DNA of 64,000 nucleotides. It comes from Vicinamibacteria bacterium (GTDB lineage Bacteria; Acidobacteriota; Vicinamibacteria; Fen-336). Shown in pieces: positions 32,988 to 40,586 of the stretch; within the stretch, counting starts at the first letter, position 1; each line of letters begins with the position of its first letter. The notes under the pieces are model-generated. The model saw nothing but the letters and a program-made list of their open reading frames with translations. It ran no database searches and was not told where the DNA came from. The translations under genes were made by a program, and so were the position numbers. Location: positions 1 through 64,000 of the forward strand of contig JAMQGV010000050.1 of NCBI GenBank assembly GCA_025994075.1. The letters are read 5' to 3'.

Positions 32988-34142
32988 GTGGACGCGATCG
33001 AGAGGCTGGGGCGCTCCGGGCTGCGGGGGCGGGGCGGGGCGTGGTTCCCCGCGGCCCGCAAGTGGCAGGCCGTGAAAGCCGAAGGCGGCGAGGCCGTGGT
33101 CGTCGCCAACGGCGCCGAAGGCGAGCCCGGCTCGATCAAGGACCGCTTCACGATGCTGCGGCGCCCCGACGCCGTGCTCGCCGGGCTGCGCGCGGCGGCC
33201 GAAGCGCTCGGAGCCCGCGAGGCCCACGTCTACCTGAAGGGCTCCTTCGCGGGGCCCGCCGCGGCGCTCGAGGCGGCCATCGCGGCAGCCCCGGCCGCGG
33301 GGCCGCAGGTCCACCTCCATCGCGGCGAGGACAGCTACGTCGCCGGCGAGGAGACGGCGCTGCTGGAGTCGATCGAGGGCCGCCGCGCCTGGCCGCGGCC
33401 CAAGCCGCCGCGGCCGTTCGCGGTCGGCCTCCACGGGCGCCCGACGCTGGTCCAGAACGTCGAGACGCTGTCGCGGGTGCCGGCGGCGCTGGCCGATCCT
33501 GACGCGTTCCGCGCCGGCGAGACCACGCTCTGCTCGATCTGGGGCGACGTCGCCCGGCCCGGCGTGCACGAGGTGCGGCTCGGCACCCCGCTGCGCGAGG
33601 TGATCGAGTCGCGCGCGGGCGGCGCGCCGGACGGGATCGGCCTGCTGTTCCCGGCCGGCCCCTCGGCTCCGCCGCTCTCGGCCGCCCAGGCCGACCTGCC
33701 GCTCGATCCCGACGCGCTGCGCGCGGCCGGCTCGGGCCTCGGCACCGCGTCGCTGCTGGTCGTCGGCGCGTCGCGTTGCCCGCTGCAGCTCGCCGTCTCG
33801 CTGGCGGGCTTCTTCGAGCGCGAGGCCTGCGGCCAGTGCCCGCCGTGCACCGTCGGCACCGCGCGGCTGGCGGGCATCCTGCGCGACCTCGAGGCCGGCA
33901 GCGCGCGCGGGCGCGACCTGCACTACCTGCGCGAGGCAGCCGGCTTCATGCAGCAGCACGGCTACTGCGCCCACGCCCGCACCGGCGCCACGGCGGCGCT
34001 CGGCCTGCTCGCGCGCTTCCCCGCCGCGGTCGAGGCCCACGTCGGGGCCGGCGGCTGCCCGCACGGCGGCGCGCCGTGCGATCCGTTCGCCCCCGGCTCG
34101 CCCCAGCAGGCGGCGATCGAGGCCGCGCTCGGCGCCGCATAG
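32988..34142 (+). CDS. Stand-alone NuoF-like NADH/FMN and 4Fe-4S protein
   Basis: The 384-residue product resembles the 51-kDa NADH-binding subunit of complex I. GLRGRGGAWFPAARKW (about 12-27) is the nucleotide-binding loop; AEGEPGSIKDRF and EDSYVAGEETALLESIEG are FMN/NADH contacts; an SLBB-type segment (GDVARPGVHEVRLG) follows. The cluster motif is Cx2Cx2C (CGQCPPC) with the fourth Cys 39 residues later (GYCAHA). It is shorter than NuoF (about 430) and has no NuoE or NuoG neighbour. The start is GTG with GGAGGAG upstream. It may feed electrons to an unknown partner. Confidence 0.85.
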   Translation: MDAIERLGRSGLRGRGGAWFPAARKWQAVKAEGGEAVVVANGAEGEPGSIKDRFTMLRRPDAVLAGLRAAAEALGAREAHVYLKGSFAGPAAALEAAIAAAPAAGPQVHLHRGEDSYVAGEETALLESIEGRRAWPRPKPPRPFAVGLHGRPTLVQNVETLSRVPAALADPDAFRAGETTLCSIWGDVARPGVHEVRLGTPLREVIESRAGGAPDGIGLLFPAGPSAPPLSAAQADLPLDPDALRAAGSGLGTASLLVVGASRCPLQLAVSLAGFFEREACGQCPPCTVGTARLAGILRDLEAGSARGRDLHYLREAAGFMQQHGYCAHARTGATAALGLLARFPAAVEAHVGAGGCPHGGAPCDPFAPGSPQQAAIEAALGAA

Positions 34143-34145
34143 AAT
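34140..34145 (+). promoter_or_regulatory. -10 element TAGAAT built on the NuoF-like gene's stop codon
   Basis: TAGAAT begins with the TAG stop of the preceding gene (34140-34142) and lies 20 nt before the phosphatase ATG, which also has GGGGAGG, so this transcript would have a short leader. Confidence 0.45.
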
Positions 34146-34165
34146 CGCGGCGCGGGGAGGGATCG

Positions 34166-34831
34166 ATGCGGCACGCGTGGTTGCTGGCGGCGGCCTTGGC
34201 GGTTCCTGCGGCGGCTCACGAGCCGCAGCCGGTGCAACTGCTCCTGGTGCGCCACGGCCTGGCCCTCTCCAACCTGCAGCCGCGGCCGGCGGGGCTCACC
34301 GACGCACAGCTCGACCACCTGACCGACGAAGGCCGCGCCCAGGCCCGCGCGGCCGGCCGCGCCCTGGCCGCCGCGAAACCGGCGCTGGTCGTGTCGTCGC
34401 TGGCGATGCGGGCGCAGGAGACCGCGCGCGAGATCGCCGCGGCGCTCGGCGGGCTCGAGGTCCGCGTCGACCCGCGGCTGCGCTCGATGGAGATGGGCAC
34501 CGACGCGAGCGGCGCGGAGATCGCGTGGTCCGCGCGACAGGCGGAGTGGAAGGCCGGGCGCGACCCGCGGCCCGCGAACGGCGAGTCGCTGGCCGACGTC
34601 GTGTCGCGCGTCTCGGCGCTGGGCGCGGAACTGGCGGCGCGCCACGGCGGCAAGGCGGTCGTGCTGGTCGCCCACAGCGAGGTGATCGGCCCGTTCGCCG
34701 CCACGGCCGACGGCAAGAGCCAGCCGCAGGACCTGCTGCCGAAGGTGGCGAACGGCTCGGTCACGACTGTCGAGGCCGGGCTCGACGGGCGGCTGAAGCT
34801 GGTCGCACTCGGCGTGACGCCCGAGCCCTGA
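34166..34831 (+). CDS. Exported histidine phosphatase-family protein
   Basis: The 221-residue protein starts MRHAWLL after GGGGAGG; a signal peptide (to about residue 18, AAAHEP) indicates export. The catalytic RHG is in LLVRHGLAL (about 27-35) and the second His in VLVAHSEVIG (about 172). VVSSLAMRAQETA and the Glu-containing SMEMG match the branch-1 phosphatase fold. Substrate is unknown. The next gene follows after 1 nt. Confidence 0.85.
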   Translation: MRHAWLLAAALAVPAAAHEPQPVQLLLVRHGLALSNLQPRPAGLTDAQLDHLTDEGRAQARAAGRALAAAKPALVVSSLAMRAQETAREIAAALGGLEVRVDPRLRSMEMGTDASGAEIAWSARQAEWKAGRDPRPANGESLADVVSRVSALGAELAARHGGKAVVLVAHSEVIGPFAATADGKSQPQDLLPKVANGSVTTVEAGLDGRLKLVALGVTPEP

Positions 34832-34832
34832 C

Positions 34833-35684
34833 ATGCCCGAGCTGCCCGACCTGCTCCACGTCCTGGCCCGCCTGCGGGAGCAGCTCCTGGACCGGGCGGT
34901 CGAAGCCGAGCGGGTGCGCGACCCGGTGGTGCTCCGCTGCCTCGTGCGCGGCAACCTCTCGCTGGTGCTGGGCCGCACGCTACGCGACGTGCTGCGGCGC
35001 GGCCACTTCCTGATCTTCCGCTTCGAGGGCCTCGACCTCGCCGTCAACCCGATGCTGGCCGGCCGCTTCCGGCTGGCGCCCCCCGGCGAGCCGGACGAGC
35101 CGGCCCTCGGCTTCGCCATCGAGTTCCGGCCCCGCGGCGAGGCGCCGGCGCTGGAACTGCGCTACCTCGACGAAAAGAGCATGGGCAAGGCGTATCTCGT
35201 GGCCGAGGGCGACTGGAGTGCGATCCCGGCCTTCCACAGCGGGGGCATCGACGTCCTCTCGCCGGAGTTCACCGCCGAGCGCTTCGTCAGCCTGCTGCGC
35301 CACCGCAAGGACCAGGTGCGGGTGTTCCTGCTCGACAAGAAGGCCCTCGACGCGATCGGCAACGCCTACGCCGACGAGGTGCTGTTCGAGGCCGGCGTCC
35401 ATCCCAAGACCTTCTGCCGCAGGCTGTCGCACGACGACGGCGTGCGGCTGCACGGCGCGATCGTCAAGGTGATCCGCGAGGCCGTGGACGAGGTGGCCGC
35501 CCGCGACGCCCCGATCGAGGAGAAGGTGCGCGATTTCCTCAAGGTGCGGCGCAAGGAGACCTGCCCGCGCTGCCAGTCGAAGCTGCGCGTCGCCGGGGTC
35601 AAGGGCATGGACGCCTGGTACTGCCCGCGCTGCCAGCCGGAGACCCGGCCCGGCCTGGTCGACTTCCGGAAGACCGGCAAATAA
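34833..35684 (+). CDS. Divergent Fpg/Nei-family DNA glycosylase-like protein
   Basis: The 283-residue protein has the Fpg layout. It keeps the N-terminal MPELPD (catalytic Pro2 and Glu3), a beta-sandwich, the helix-two-turn-helix with GNAYADEVLFEAGVHP, and a zinc finger (CPRCQ and YCPRCQ). Compared with E. coli Fpg by eye, Lys57 is His (RRGHFLIF), the DPRRFG loop that fills the gap behind the lesion is DEKSMG, and the zinc-finger Arg258 position is Met. It may therefore recognise other lesions or bind without cutting. The context (phosphatase upstream, infA downstream) gives no clue. Confidence is high for the family, low for activity. Confidence 0.82.
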   Translation: MPELPDLLHVLARLREQLLDRAVEAERVRDPVVLRCLVRGNLSLVLGRTLRDVLRRGHFLIFRFEGLDLAVNPMLAGRFRLAPPGEPDEPALGFAIEFRPRGEAPALELRYLDEKSMGKAYLVAEGDWSAIPAFHSGGIDVLSPEFTAERFVSLLRHRKDQVRVFLLDKKALDAIGNAYADEVLFEAGVHPKTFCRRLSHDDGVRLHGAIVKVIREAVDEVAARDAPIEEKVRDFLKVRRKETCPRCQSKLRVAGVKGMDAWYCPRCQPETRPGLVDFRKTGK

Positions 35685-35695
35685 AGGGCGGCGGC

Positions 35696-35724
35696 TTGCA
35701 GACGGCCCCCGCAGGCCGCAAAAT
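35696..35724 (+). promoter_or_regulatory. Promoter of infA
   Basis: TTGCAG (35696-35701), a 17-nt spacer and CAAAAT (35719-35724) lie 9 nt before the infA ATG. The GAGGG between could act as a ribosome-binding site only if transcription starts at once after the -10, so initiation is leaderless or nearly so. Confidence 0.6.
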
Positions 35725-35733
35725 GAGGGCCGA

Positions 35734-35952
35734 ATGAGCAAAGAAGACCTGATCGAACTCCAGGGCGTCGTCGTCGAGGTCTTGGCCGGGGGAAACTACA
35801 AGGTCAAGGTCGGCGAGAACCACGAGGTGCTCGCCCGGCTGAACGGCAAGATGCGCCAGTACCGCATCCGCGTGATCGGTGGCGACCGCGTCACCGTCGG
35901 TGTTTCGCCCTACGACCTCAAGCGCGGCCTGATCACCTACCGCGCCAAGTAG
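35734..35952 (+). CDS. infA: Translation initiation factor IF-1
   Basis: This 72-residue S1/OB-fold protein matches IF-1 along its whole length (MSKEDLIELQGVVVEVL, then VRVIGGDRVTVGVSPYDLKRG). It blocks the ribosomal A site during initiation. It is separated from the usual ribosomal protein cluster. The HAD gene begins 4 nt later. Confidence 0.97.
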   Translation: MSKEDLIELQGVVVEVLAGGNYKVKVGENHEVLARLNGKMRQYRIRVIGGDRVTVGVSPYDLKRGLITYRAK

Positions 35953-35956
35953 GACC

Positions 35957-36664
35957 CTGGCCCCCGCCTCCTGGCCACGGGGTCTGCTGTTCGACCTCGA
36001 CCACACCCTCTTCGACATGCACCGGGCCGAGCGGATGGCGCTGCGCGCCGTCTGGCGGAGCGCCGGCCTGCCGTTCGGCGGCGCCGTCCTGGCCCACTAC
36101 CGCGCGGTCAACGACGAACTGTGGGCCGCCTACCGCCGCGGCGAGACGACGACGGCGGCGCTCGCCGTCGAGCGCTTCCGCCGGACGCTGCGCGCCCACG
36201 GCGGGGCGGAGCGGCTGGCGCCGCGGCTCTCGCGCCGGTACCTGCTGGAACTGGCCGGGCGCGGCGACCTGCTGCCGGGCACCCGGCGCCTGCTCCGCGC
36301 GCTGCGCGGGCGCAAGCTGGCGGTGGTGACCAACGGCATCGACCGCGTCCAGCGCTCGCGGCTGCGCGCCTCGGGCCTCGCCGGGCACTTCCACGCCGTC
36401 GTCACCTCCGAGCGCGCGGGCTACGCCAAGCCCGATCCACGGCTCGTCGAAGATGCGCTGCGGGCGCTGCGGCTGCGGCCGGAGGACGCGCTGATGATCG
36501 GCGACGACCCGCGCTCGGACGGGGCGGCGGCTCACGGCGCCGGGGTGCGCTTCGCCTGGGTCGACGGCGACGCCCCGGTGAAGCGGGCCAACGGCTTCCC
36601 CGTGCACTGGCGGGTGCGGACCCTGGACGAACTCCACGCCCGGCTGCGGCCGGCGCGGGGCTGA
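35957..36664 (+). CDS. HAD-superfamily hydrolase with probable CTG start
   Basis: The HAD nucleophile motif FDLDHTLFD (Asp13 and Asp15 in this numbering) lies upstream of the first ATG (36017). Between the last in-frame stop and that motif there is no ATG, GTG or TTG, only CTG at 35957 and at 35984/35987. The CTG at 35957 lies 4 nt after the infA stop, with AGGA at 35951-35954, so coupled initiation there is the best model, giving 235 residues. Other motifs are VVTNGI (motif II), GYAKPDP (Lys, motif III) and MIGDDPRSDG (motif IV), with a helical cap. It is probably a phosphoglycolate- or nucleotide-type phosphatase; substrate is unknown. Confidence 0.8.
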   Translation: MAPASWPRGLLFDLDHTLFDMHRAERMALRAVWRSAGLPFGGAVLAHYRAVNDELWAAYRRGETTTAALAVERFRRTLRAHGGAERLAPRLSRRYLLELAGRGDLLPGTRRLLRALRGRKLAVVTNGIDRVQRSRLRASGLAGHFHAVVTSERAGYAKPDPRLVEDALRALRLRPEDALMIGDDPRSDGAAAHGAGVRFAWVDGDAPVKRANGFPVHWRVRTLDELHARLRPARG

Positions 36665-36677
36665 CGAGGAGGAGGCG

Positions 36678-37232
36678 ATGGCGATCCTGAAGGTCGGCCG
36701 CATCGGACACCCGGTCGTGCGCGGCACCGCGAAGCCCGTCCCGCTGGCCGAGATCGAGACGCCCGCGTTCCAGCGCCTGGTCGACGACATGGTCGAGACC
36801 ATGCACGAGTACGACGGCGTCGGCCTCGCCGCGCCCCAGGTCCACGTGCCGTGGCGGCTGGCCGTGATCGAGATCCTGCCCACGGACGAACGCGCGGAGG
36901 ACGGCGTGCCGGTCACGGTGCTCGTCAACCCGAAGCTGACCCCGCTCGGAAAGCGCCGCGTCCGCGGCGTGGAGGGCTGCCTGTCGGTGCCCGGCTTCCG
37001 CGGCGTCGTGCCGCGCCACGAGCGGGTGCGGCTCGAGGCGCTCGACCGCCACGGCCGGCCGTGGAGCGTCGAGGCCCGCGACTTCTACGCGCGGGTGATC
37101 CAGCACGAGTGCGACCACCTCGACGGCCGCGTCTACCTCGACCGCATGGAAGGCTTGCGCTCGCTCGCCTACCAGGAGGAGTTCGACCGCTTCGGCCCCC
37201 AGGAACCGGTCGACGAGGGCGACGCCGACTAG
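36678..37232 (+). CDS. def: Peptide deformylase
   Basis: This 184-residue metalloenzyme removes formyl groups from new proteins. All three motifs are present: GVGLAAPQ (47-54), EGCLS (99-103, metal ligand Cys101) and QHECDH (142-147, His143, Glu144 and His147). The ATG follows GAGGAGG. It is 13 nt after the HAD gene, in a translation-linked group with infA. Its TAG stop shares CTAG with aat on the other strand. Confidence 0.96.
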   Translation: MAILKVGRIGHPVVRGTAKPVPLAEIETPAFQRLVDDMVETMHEYDGVGLAAPQVHVPWRLAVIEILPTDERAEDGVPVTVLVNPKLTPLGKRRVRGVEGCLSVPGFRGVVPRHERVRLEALDRHGRPWSVEARDFYARVIQHECDHLDGRVYLDRMEGLRSLAYQEEFDRFGPQEPVDEGDAD

Positions 37233-37825
37233 AAGGTCGCCTCGACGGCGAGCGCCGCCTCCAGCCGCCGCAGGTACTCGGCGAGCGGGATCTCGATCGC
37301 CCCGAGCGTCGCCAGGTGCGGGGTCACGTACTGCACCTCGAGCAGCCGGAAGCCGCGCTCGCGGAGCCGCTCGACCAGCGCCCACAGCGCCAGCTTGGAG
37401 GCGTCGGTGACGCGGTGGAACTTGCTCTCGGCGAAGAAGGCGGCGCCGAGGTGCACGCCGTAGAGGCCGCCCACCAGCACCCCGTGCTGCCACACCTCCA
37501 CGGAGTGGGCGCGGCCGCGGGCGTGCAGGCCCGAGTAGACGCGCACGAACTCGGGCGTGATCCACACCGGGCGGTCTGCGGCGCAGCCCAGCATCACGTC
37601 GGTGAAGGCACGGTCGAAGCTGAACGTGAAGCCGCCGCGCCGGCGGCTGCGCTGCAACGAGCGCGAGGCGTGGAAGCCGTCGAGCGGGATCACCGCCCGC
37701 GGGTCCGGGCAGTGCCAGGTCACCACCCGGCGCCGCTCGGAACCCATCGGGAACACGCCCCGCGCGTAGGCCTCCAGCACCACCTCGGGGTCCAGCCCGC
37801 GCGACACGCCGACCAGGTCGTCCAT
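37229..37825 (-). CDS. aat: Leucyl/phenylalanyl-tRNA-protein transferase
   Basis: This 198-residue enzyme adds Leu or Phe to N-terminal Arg/Lys of proteins, marking them for ClpAP under the N-end rule. YARGVFPM, WHCPDPRAVIPL, FHASRSLQR, RAHSVEVW, VGGLYGVHLGAAFFAESKF and DASKLAL follow the family order. E. coli has GESMF where this has AESKF, and the QxxNxHxxSLG motif reads QYVTPHLATLG. The start is MDDLVG; a further-upstream ATG lies across the thyX promoter and was rejected. The N-terminal domain is shorter than in E. coli (234 residues). Confidence 0.88.
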   Translation of the reverse strand: MDDLVGVSRGLDPEVVLEAYARGVFPMGSERRRVVTWHCPDPRAVIPLDGFHASRSLQRSRRRGGFTFSFDRAFTDVMLGCAADRPVWITPEFVRVYSGLHARGRAHSVEVWQHGVLVGGLYGVHLGAAFFAESKFHRVTDASKLALWALVERLRERGFRLLEVQYVTPHLATLGAIEIPLAEYLRRLEAALAVEATF

Positions 37826-37838
37826 GCTTCGCGGCGGA

Positions 37839-37844
37839 ATGCTA
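37839..37844 (-). promoter_or_regulatory. -10 element TAGCAT for aat
   Basis: TAGCAT on the minus strand ends 13 nt before the aat ATG. It overlaps by two bases the plus-strand TACCCT used by thyX, so the two genes appear to share one bidirectional promoter core within a 31-bp gap. Confidence 0.5.
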
Positions 37845-37848
37845 CCCT
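37843..37848 (+). promoter_or_regulatory. -10 element TACCCT for the thyX-like gene
   Basis: GCTACCCT ends 8 nt before the GTG at 37857, with no ribosome-binding site, suggesting a leaderless mRNA. It overlaps the opposite-strand TAGCAT. Confidence 0.55.
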
Positions 37849-37856
37849 CCGGCCCC

Positions 37857-39401
37857 GTGGAAGAAGTCCAGACCGCCGCTCCGCGCGTCACCCTGCGCAA
37901 CGCCTTCGAGCGCGCCTACGACGGCGCGATCGCCGCCGCCCGCACCTGCTACTCGCCGCGGGTGATCGGGCCCGAGGAGGTCACGGAGGGCCAGCGCGCC
38001 TCGATCGGGCCGCTCACCTTCGACGGCGGCCACCACACCGTCTACCAGCACGCCCACTTCGAGTTCGGGCTCGAGAACGTCAGCCGCCAGTTCGTGTGGA
38101 CGTTCCTGCACGCCCACCCCTTCTACAACTCCGAGCAGTCGAGCCAGCGCTTCGTGCGCCTCGACGAGGTCCGCGCCTTCGTCCCGGCCGGGCTCTCCGC
38201 CGAGGCCCGCGCGGTCTATGACGCCGCCGTGGCCGAGGCGTGGCAGGCCTACCGCGAGCTGACCGAACTGCTGAAGCGGGACACGACGCGGATCGTCGGC
38301 GAGCTGCGCTACATCACCGAGCGCGCCTCGGACAAGCGCAAGAAGCGGGCGGCGCGCGAGGCCGAGAAGAAGGCGATCGAGACCGCGCGCTACGTGATCC
38401 CGGTCGCCGCCTTCACCTCGATGGTCCACACCGTCTCCGGGCTGGTGCTGCACCGGCTGTGGCGGATGTGCCGCACCGGCGACGCGCCGGCCGAGACCGC
38501 CGCGGTCGTGCAGGCGATGGTCGACCTCGTGCGCGAGCGCGACCGCGACTTCTTCGAGCGGGTCGGCGAAGGGCCGCTGCGCGACGAGGAGATCGCGGAG
38601 CTGCGGCTGCCCCGCTTCGAGGCCGACGGCGACGCCGCCGCGCGCGAACTCGACGCCCTGCTCGGCGCCCGCGTCTCGCACCTCGTCGACTGGTCGGCAC
38701 GCGCCGAGCCGACCACCGCCGAGGCGGTGCGGGCGGTGCTCGGCGCGACCGCGGCCAGCCTGCCCGACGACGCCGCCCTGGAGCTGCTGCTCGACCCCTC
38801 GCGCAACCGCCACCGGCTCGACACCGTCAACGTGCAGACGCTGTCGCCGCTGTCGCGCGCGATGCACCACGCGACCTACACGTTCCTGAAGAAGCTGTCG
38901 CACACGGCCGACAGCCAGGACCAGCGCCACCGCATGGTGCCCGGCTCGCGGCCGCTGATGACGTTGACCGACACCCGCCGCCCCGACTACGTGACGCCGC
39001 CGCTGATCGCCGCGAACGCCGAGGCGCGCGAGCGTTACCTGCGGGCGATGGATCGCGCGTGGGCGGCGAAGAACCGGCTGCTGGAGCTGGGCGCCCCGCT
39101 GGAAGCGGCGCTCTACCTGCTGCCCAACGCCAAGGCGCTGCGCTTCCACGAGTCCGGCAGCCTGCTCTACCTCGCCCACAAGTGGGTGATGCGCACCTGC
39201 TTCAACGCCCAGGAGGAGATCTGGCGGGCGTCGATGGAGGAGCTCGAGCAGGTGCGCGCCGTGCACCCGCGCCTCGTCCGCCACATGGGCCCGCCCTGCG
39301 TGCTGCGCGCGAAGCGGGTGACGCCGACCTGCACCGAAGGCGAGCACTTCTGCGGCGTGCCGGTGTGGACCAACTGGCCGGGCGCCGAACGAAGGCTCTG
39401 A
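37857..39401 (+). CDS. Double-length ThyX-like (flavin-dependent thymidylate synthase family) protein
   Basis: The product has 514 residues, about twice the usual ThyX length. The N-terminal half has ENVSRQFVWTFLHAHPFYNSEQSSQRF, recalling the ThyX pattern RHRxxSxNExSxR but with the RHR replaced. The C-terminal half has LSHTADSQDQRHRMVPGSRPL, with the RHR but no NExS. Each half may supply part of one active site, as expected for an internal duplication. Flavin-dependent methylation of dUMP cannot be assumed. The start is GTG at 37857; an in-frame ATG at 37839 overlaps the -10 element. The glycosyltransferase gene follows after 8 nt. Confidence 0.8.
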   Translation: MEEVQTAAPRVTLRNAFERAYDGAIAAARTCYSPRVIGPEEVTEGQRASIGPLTFDGGHHTVYQHAHFEFGLENVSRQFVWTFLHAHPFYNSEQSSQRFVRLDEVRAFVPAGLSAEARAVYDAAVAEAWQAYRELTELLKRDTTRIVGELRYITERASDKRKKRAAREAEKKAIETARYVIPVAAFTSMVHTVSGLVLHRLWRMCRTGDAPAETAAVVQAMVDLVRERDRDFFERVGEGPLRDEEIAELRLPRFEADGDAAARELDALLGARVSHLVDWSARAEPTTAEAVRAVLGATAASLPDDAALELLLDPSRNRHRLDTVNVQTLSPLSRAMHHATYTFLKKLSHTADSQDQRHRMVPGSRPLMTLTDTRRPDYVTPPLIAANAEARERYLRAMDRAWAAKNRLLELGAPLEAALYLLPNAKALRFHESGSLLYLAHKWVMRTCFNAQEEIWRASMEELEQVRAVHPRLVRHMGPPCVLRAKRVTPTCTEGEHFCGVPVWTNWPGAERRL

Positions 39402-39409
39402 GCCCGGGC

Positions 39410-40582
39410 GTGGGCGCCCGCGGCGTGCTGCTGGTGACCGGGGCCTGGCACCCCGAGGCCGCCGGCGGCAGCCTCCAGGCGCGCGCCCTCGCCCACGCCT
39501 GCCGCGACCGCGTCGCGCTCCACGTGCTGGCCACCAGCCGCCGGCCGGAGCTGCCCGCGAGCCTCGTCGACGACGGGGTGCCGGTGACTCGGGTGGCGCT
39601 TCGGCCCGAGTCGCGAGCTTCCGTCGCGGCGGCGAGCCTGCGCCTGGGAACGGCGCTGTGGAAGCTGCGCCACGACGTCGCCGTCGTCCACCTCGTCGGC
39701 TGGTCGCGCAAGGCCGTGCTGCTGACGGCGCTCGCCCGCGAGCTGGGGCTGCGCGTCGTGCTGCGGCTGACCTCGGCCGGGGCCGACGATCCCGTGGCCT
39801 TGCGCGCCCGCGGACAGCTCGCCGCCTGGGTCGCGGGCACCGCGGACGCCCTGGTCGCGCCCAGCCCGGCCCTGCGCGAGCTGGCGCTGCGCGCTGGGAT
39901 CGACGCGGGCCGCGTGCGCCAGATCGACAACGGCGTCGATCTCGAGCGCTTCCGCCCCCCCTCGACGGCCGAACGGGCGGCCGCTCGGGCCGCGCTGGGC
40001 CTGCCGGCAGCCGGGCCCCTGGCGCTGTGCGTCGGCCACTTCGCCCCGGAGAAGGGCCAGCGCGAGCTGCTGGCGGCGTGGGCCCGCGGCCCCGGTCGCG
40101 CGGGCACGCTGGCTTTCGCCGGGGCCGAGCAGGCCGCCAACCCCGAGGTCGACGCCGGCTACGCGGTGGCGGTCCGCGCCGACGCGGCCGCGCTCGGGCT
40201 CGGCGACCGCGTCGCGTTCCTCGGCCACCGCGAGGACGTGGCCGCCGTCTATCGCGCCGCGGACCTGTTCGCGTTCGCGTCGCGCCGCGAGGGCCGGCCC
40301 AACGTGGTGCTGGAGGCGATGGCGAGCGGCCTGCCGTGCGTCGTCCATCGCCTGCCCGGCATCACGGACGACCTGGTCGAAGACGGCGTGAGCGGTCGTC
40401 TCGTCGAGGTCGGCGACGGCGACGGCCTCGCCGCCGGCCTGGCCGAGGCCGTGTCCGATCCGGCCCGGCGCGCGGCCTGGGGCGCCGCCGCCCGCGCGGC
40501 CGTTCTCCCCCGCTCGCTCGCCGCCTGCGCCGAGGCCCACCTCGCGCTGTGGCGGGACCTGGGCGCGGGGGTATCCTCCTAG
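39410..40582 (+). CDS. Glycosyltransferase family 4-type protein
   Basis: The 390-residue GT-B protein starts at GTG (39410; VGARGVLLVTGAWHPEAAGG). The acceptor domain covers about 1-165 and the donor domain about 170-390, with CVGHFAPEKGQRELL and the E-x7-E motif in EGRPNVVLEAMASGLP. It transfers a nucleotide-activated sugar, probably in lipid-linked or surface polysaccharide synthesis. It pairs with the next glycosyltransferase and perhaps an MFS protein, but no flippase or polymerase is nearby. Confidence 0.87.
   Translation: MGARGVLLVTGAWHPEAAGGSLQARALAHACRDRVALHVLATSRRPELPASLVDDGVPVTRVALRPESRASVAAASLRLGTALWKLRHDVAVVHLVGWSRKAVLLTALARELGLRVVLRLTSAGADDPVALRARGQLAAWVAGTADALVAPSPALRELALRAGIDAGRVRQIDNGVDLERFRPPSTAERAAARAALGLPAAGPLALCVGHFAPEKGQRELLAAWARGPGRAGTLAFAGAEQAANPEVDAGYAVAVRADAAALGLGDRVAFLGHREDVAAVYRAADLFAFASRREGRPNVVLEAMASGLPCVVHRLPGITDDLVEDGVSGRLVEVGDGDGLAAGLAEAVSDPARRAAWGAAARAAVLPRSLAACAEAHLALWRDLGAGVSS
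40572..40577 (+). promoter_or_regulatory. -10 element TATCCT inside the end of the upstream gene
   Basis: GTATCCT, within the last codons of the preceding glycosyltransferase, ends 9 nt before the TTG start at 40587; no ribosome-binding site is present. Confidence 0.45.
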
Positions 40583-40586
40583 CGCC

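Noticed and set aside
36017..36664. HAD gene starting at ATG 36017
   Set aside because: This start would remove the catalytic DxD motif, which lies just upstream in the same frame.
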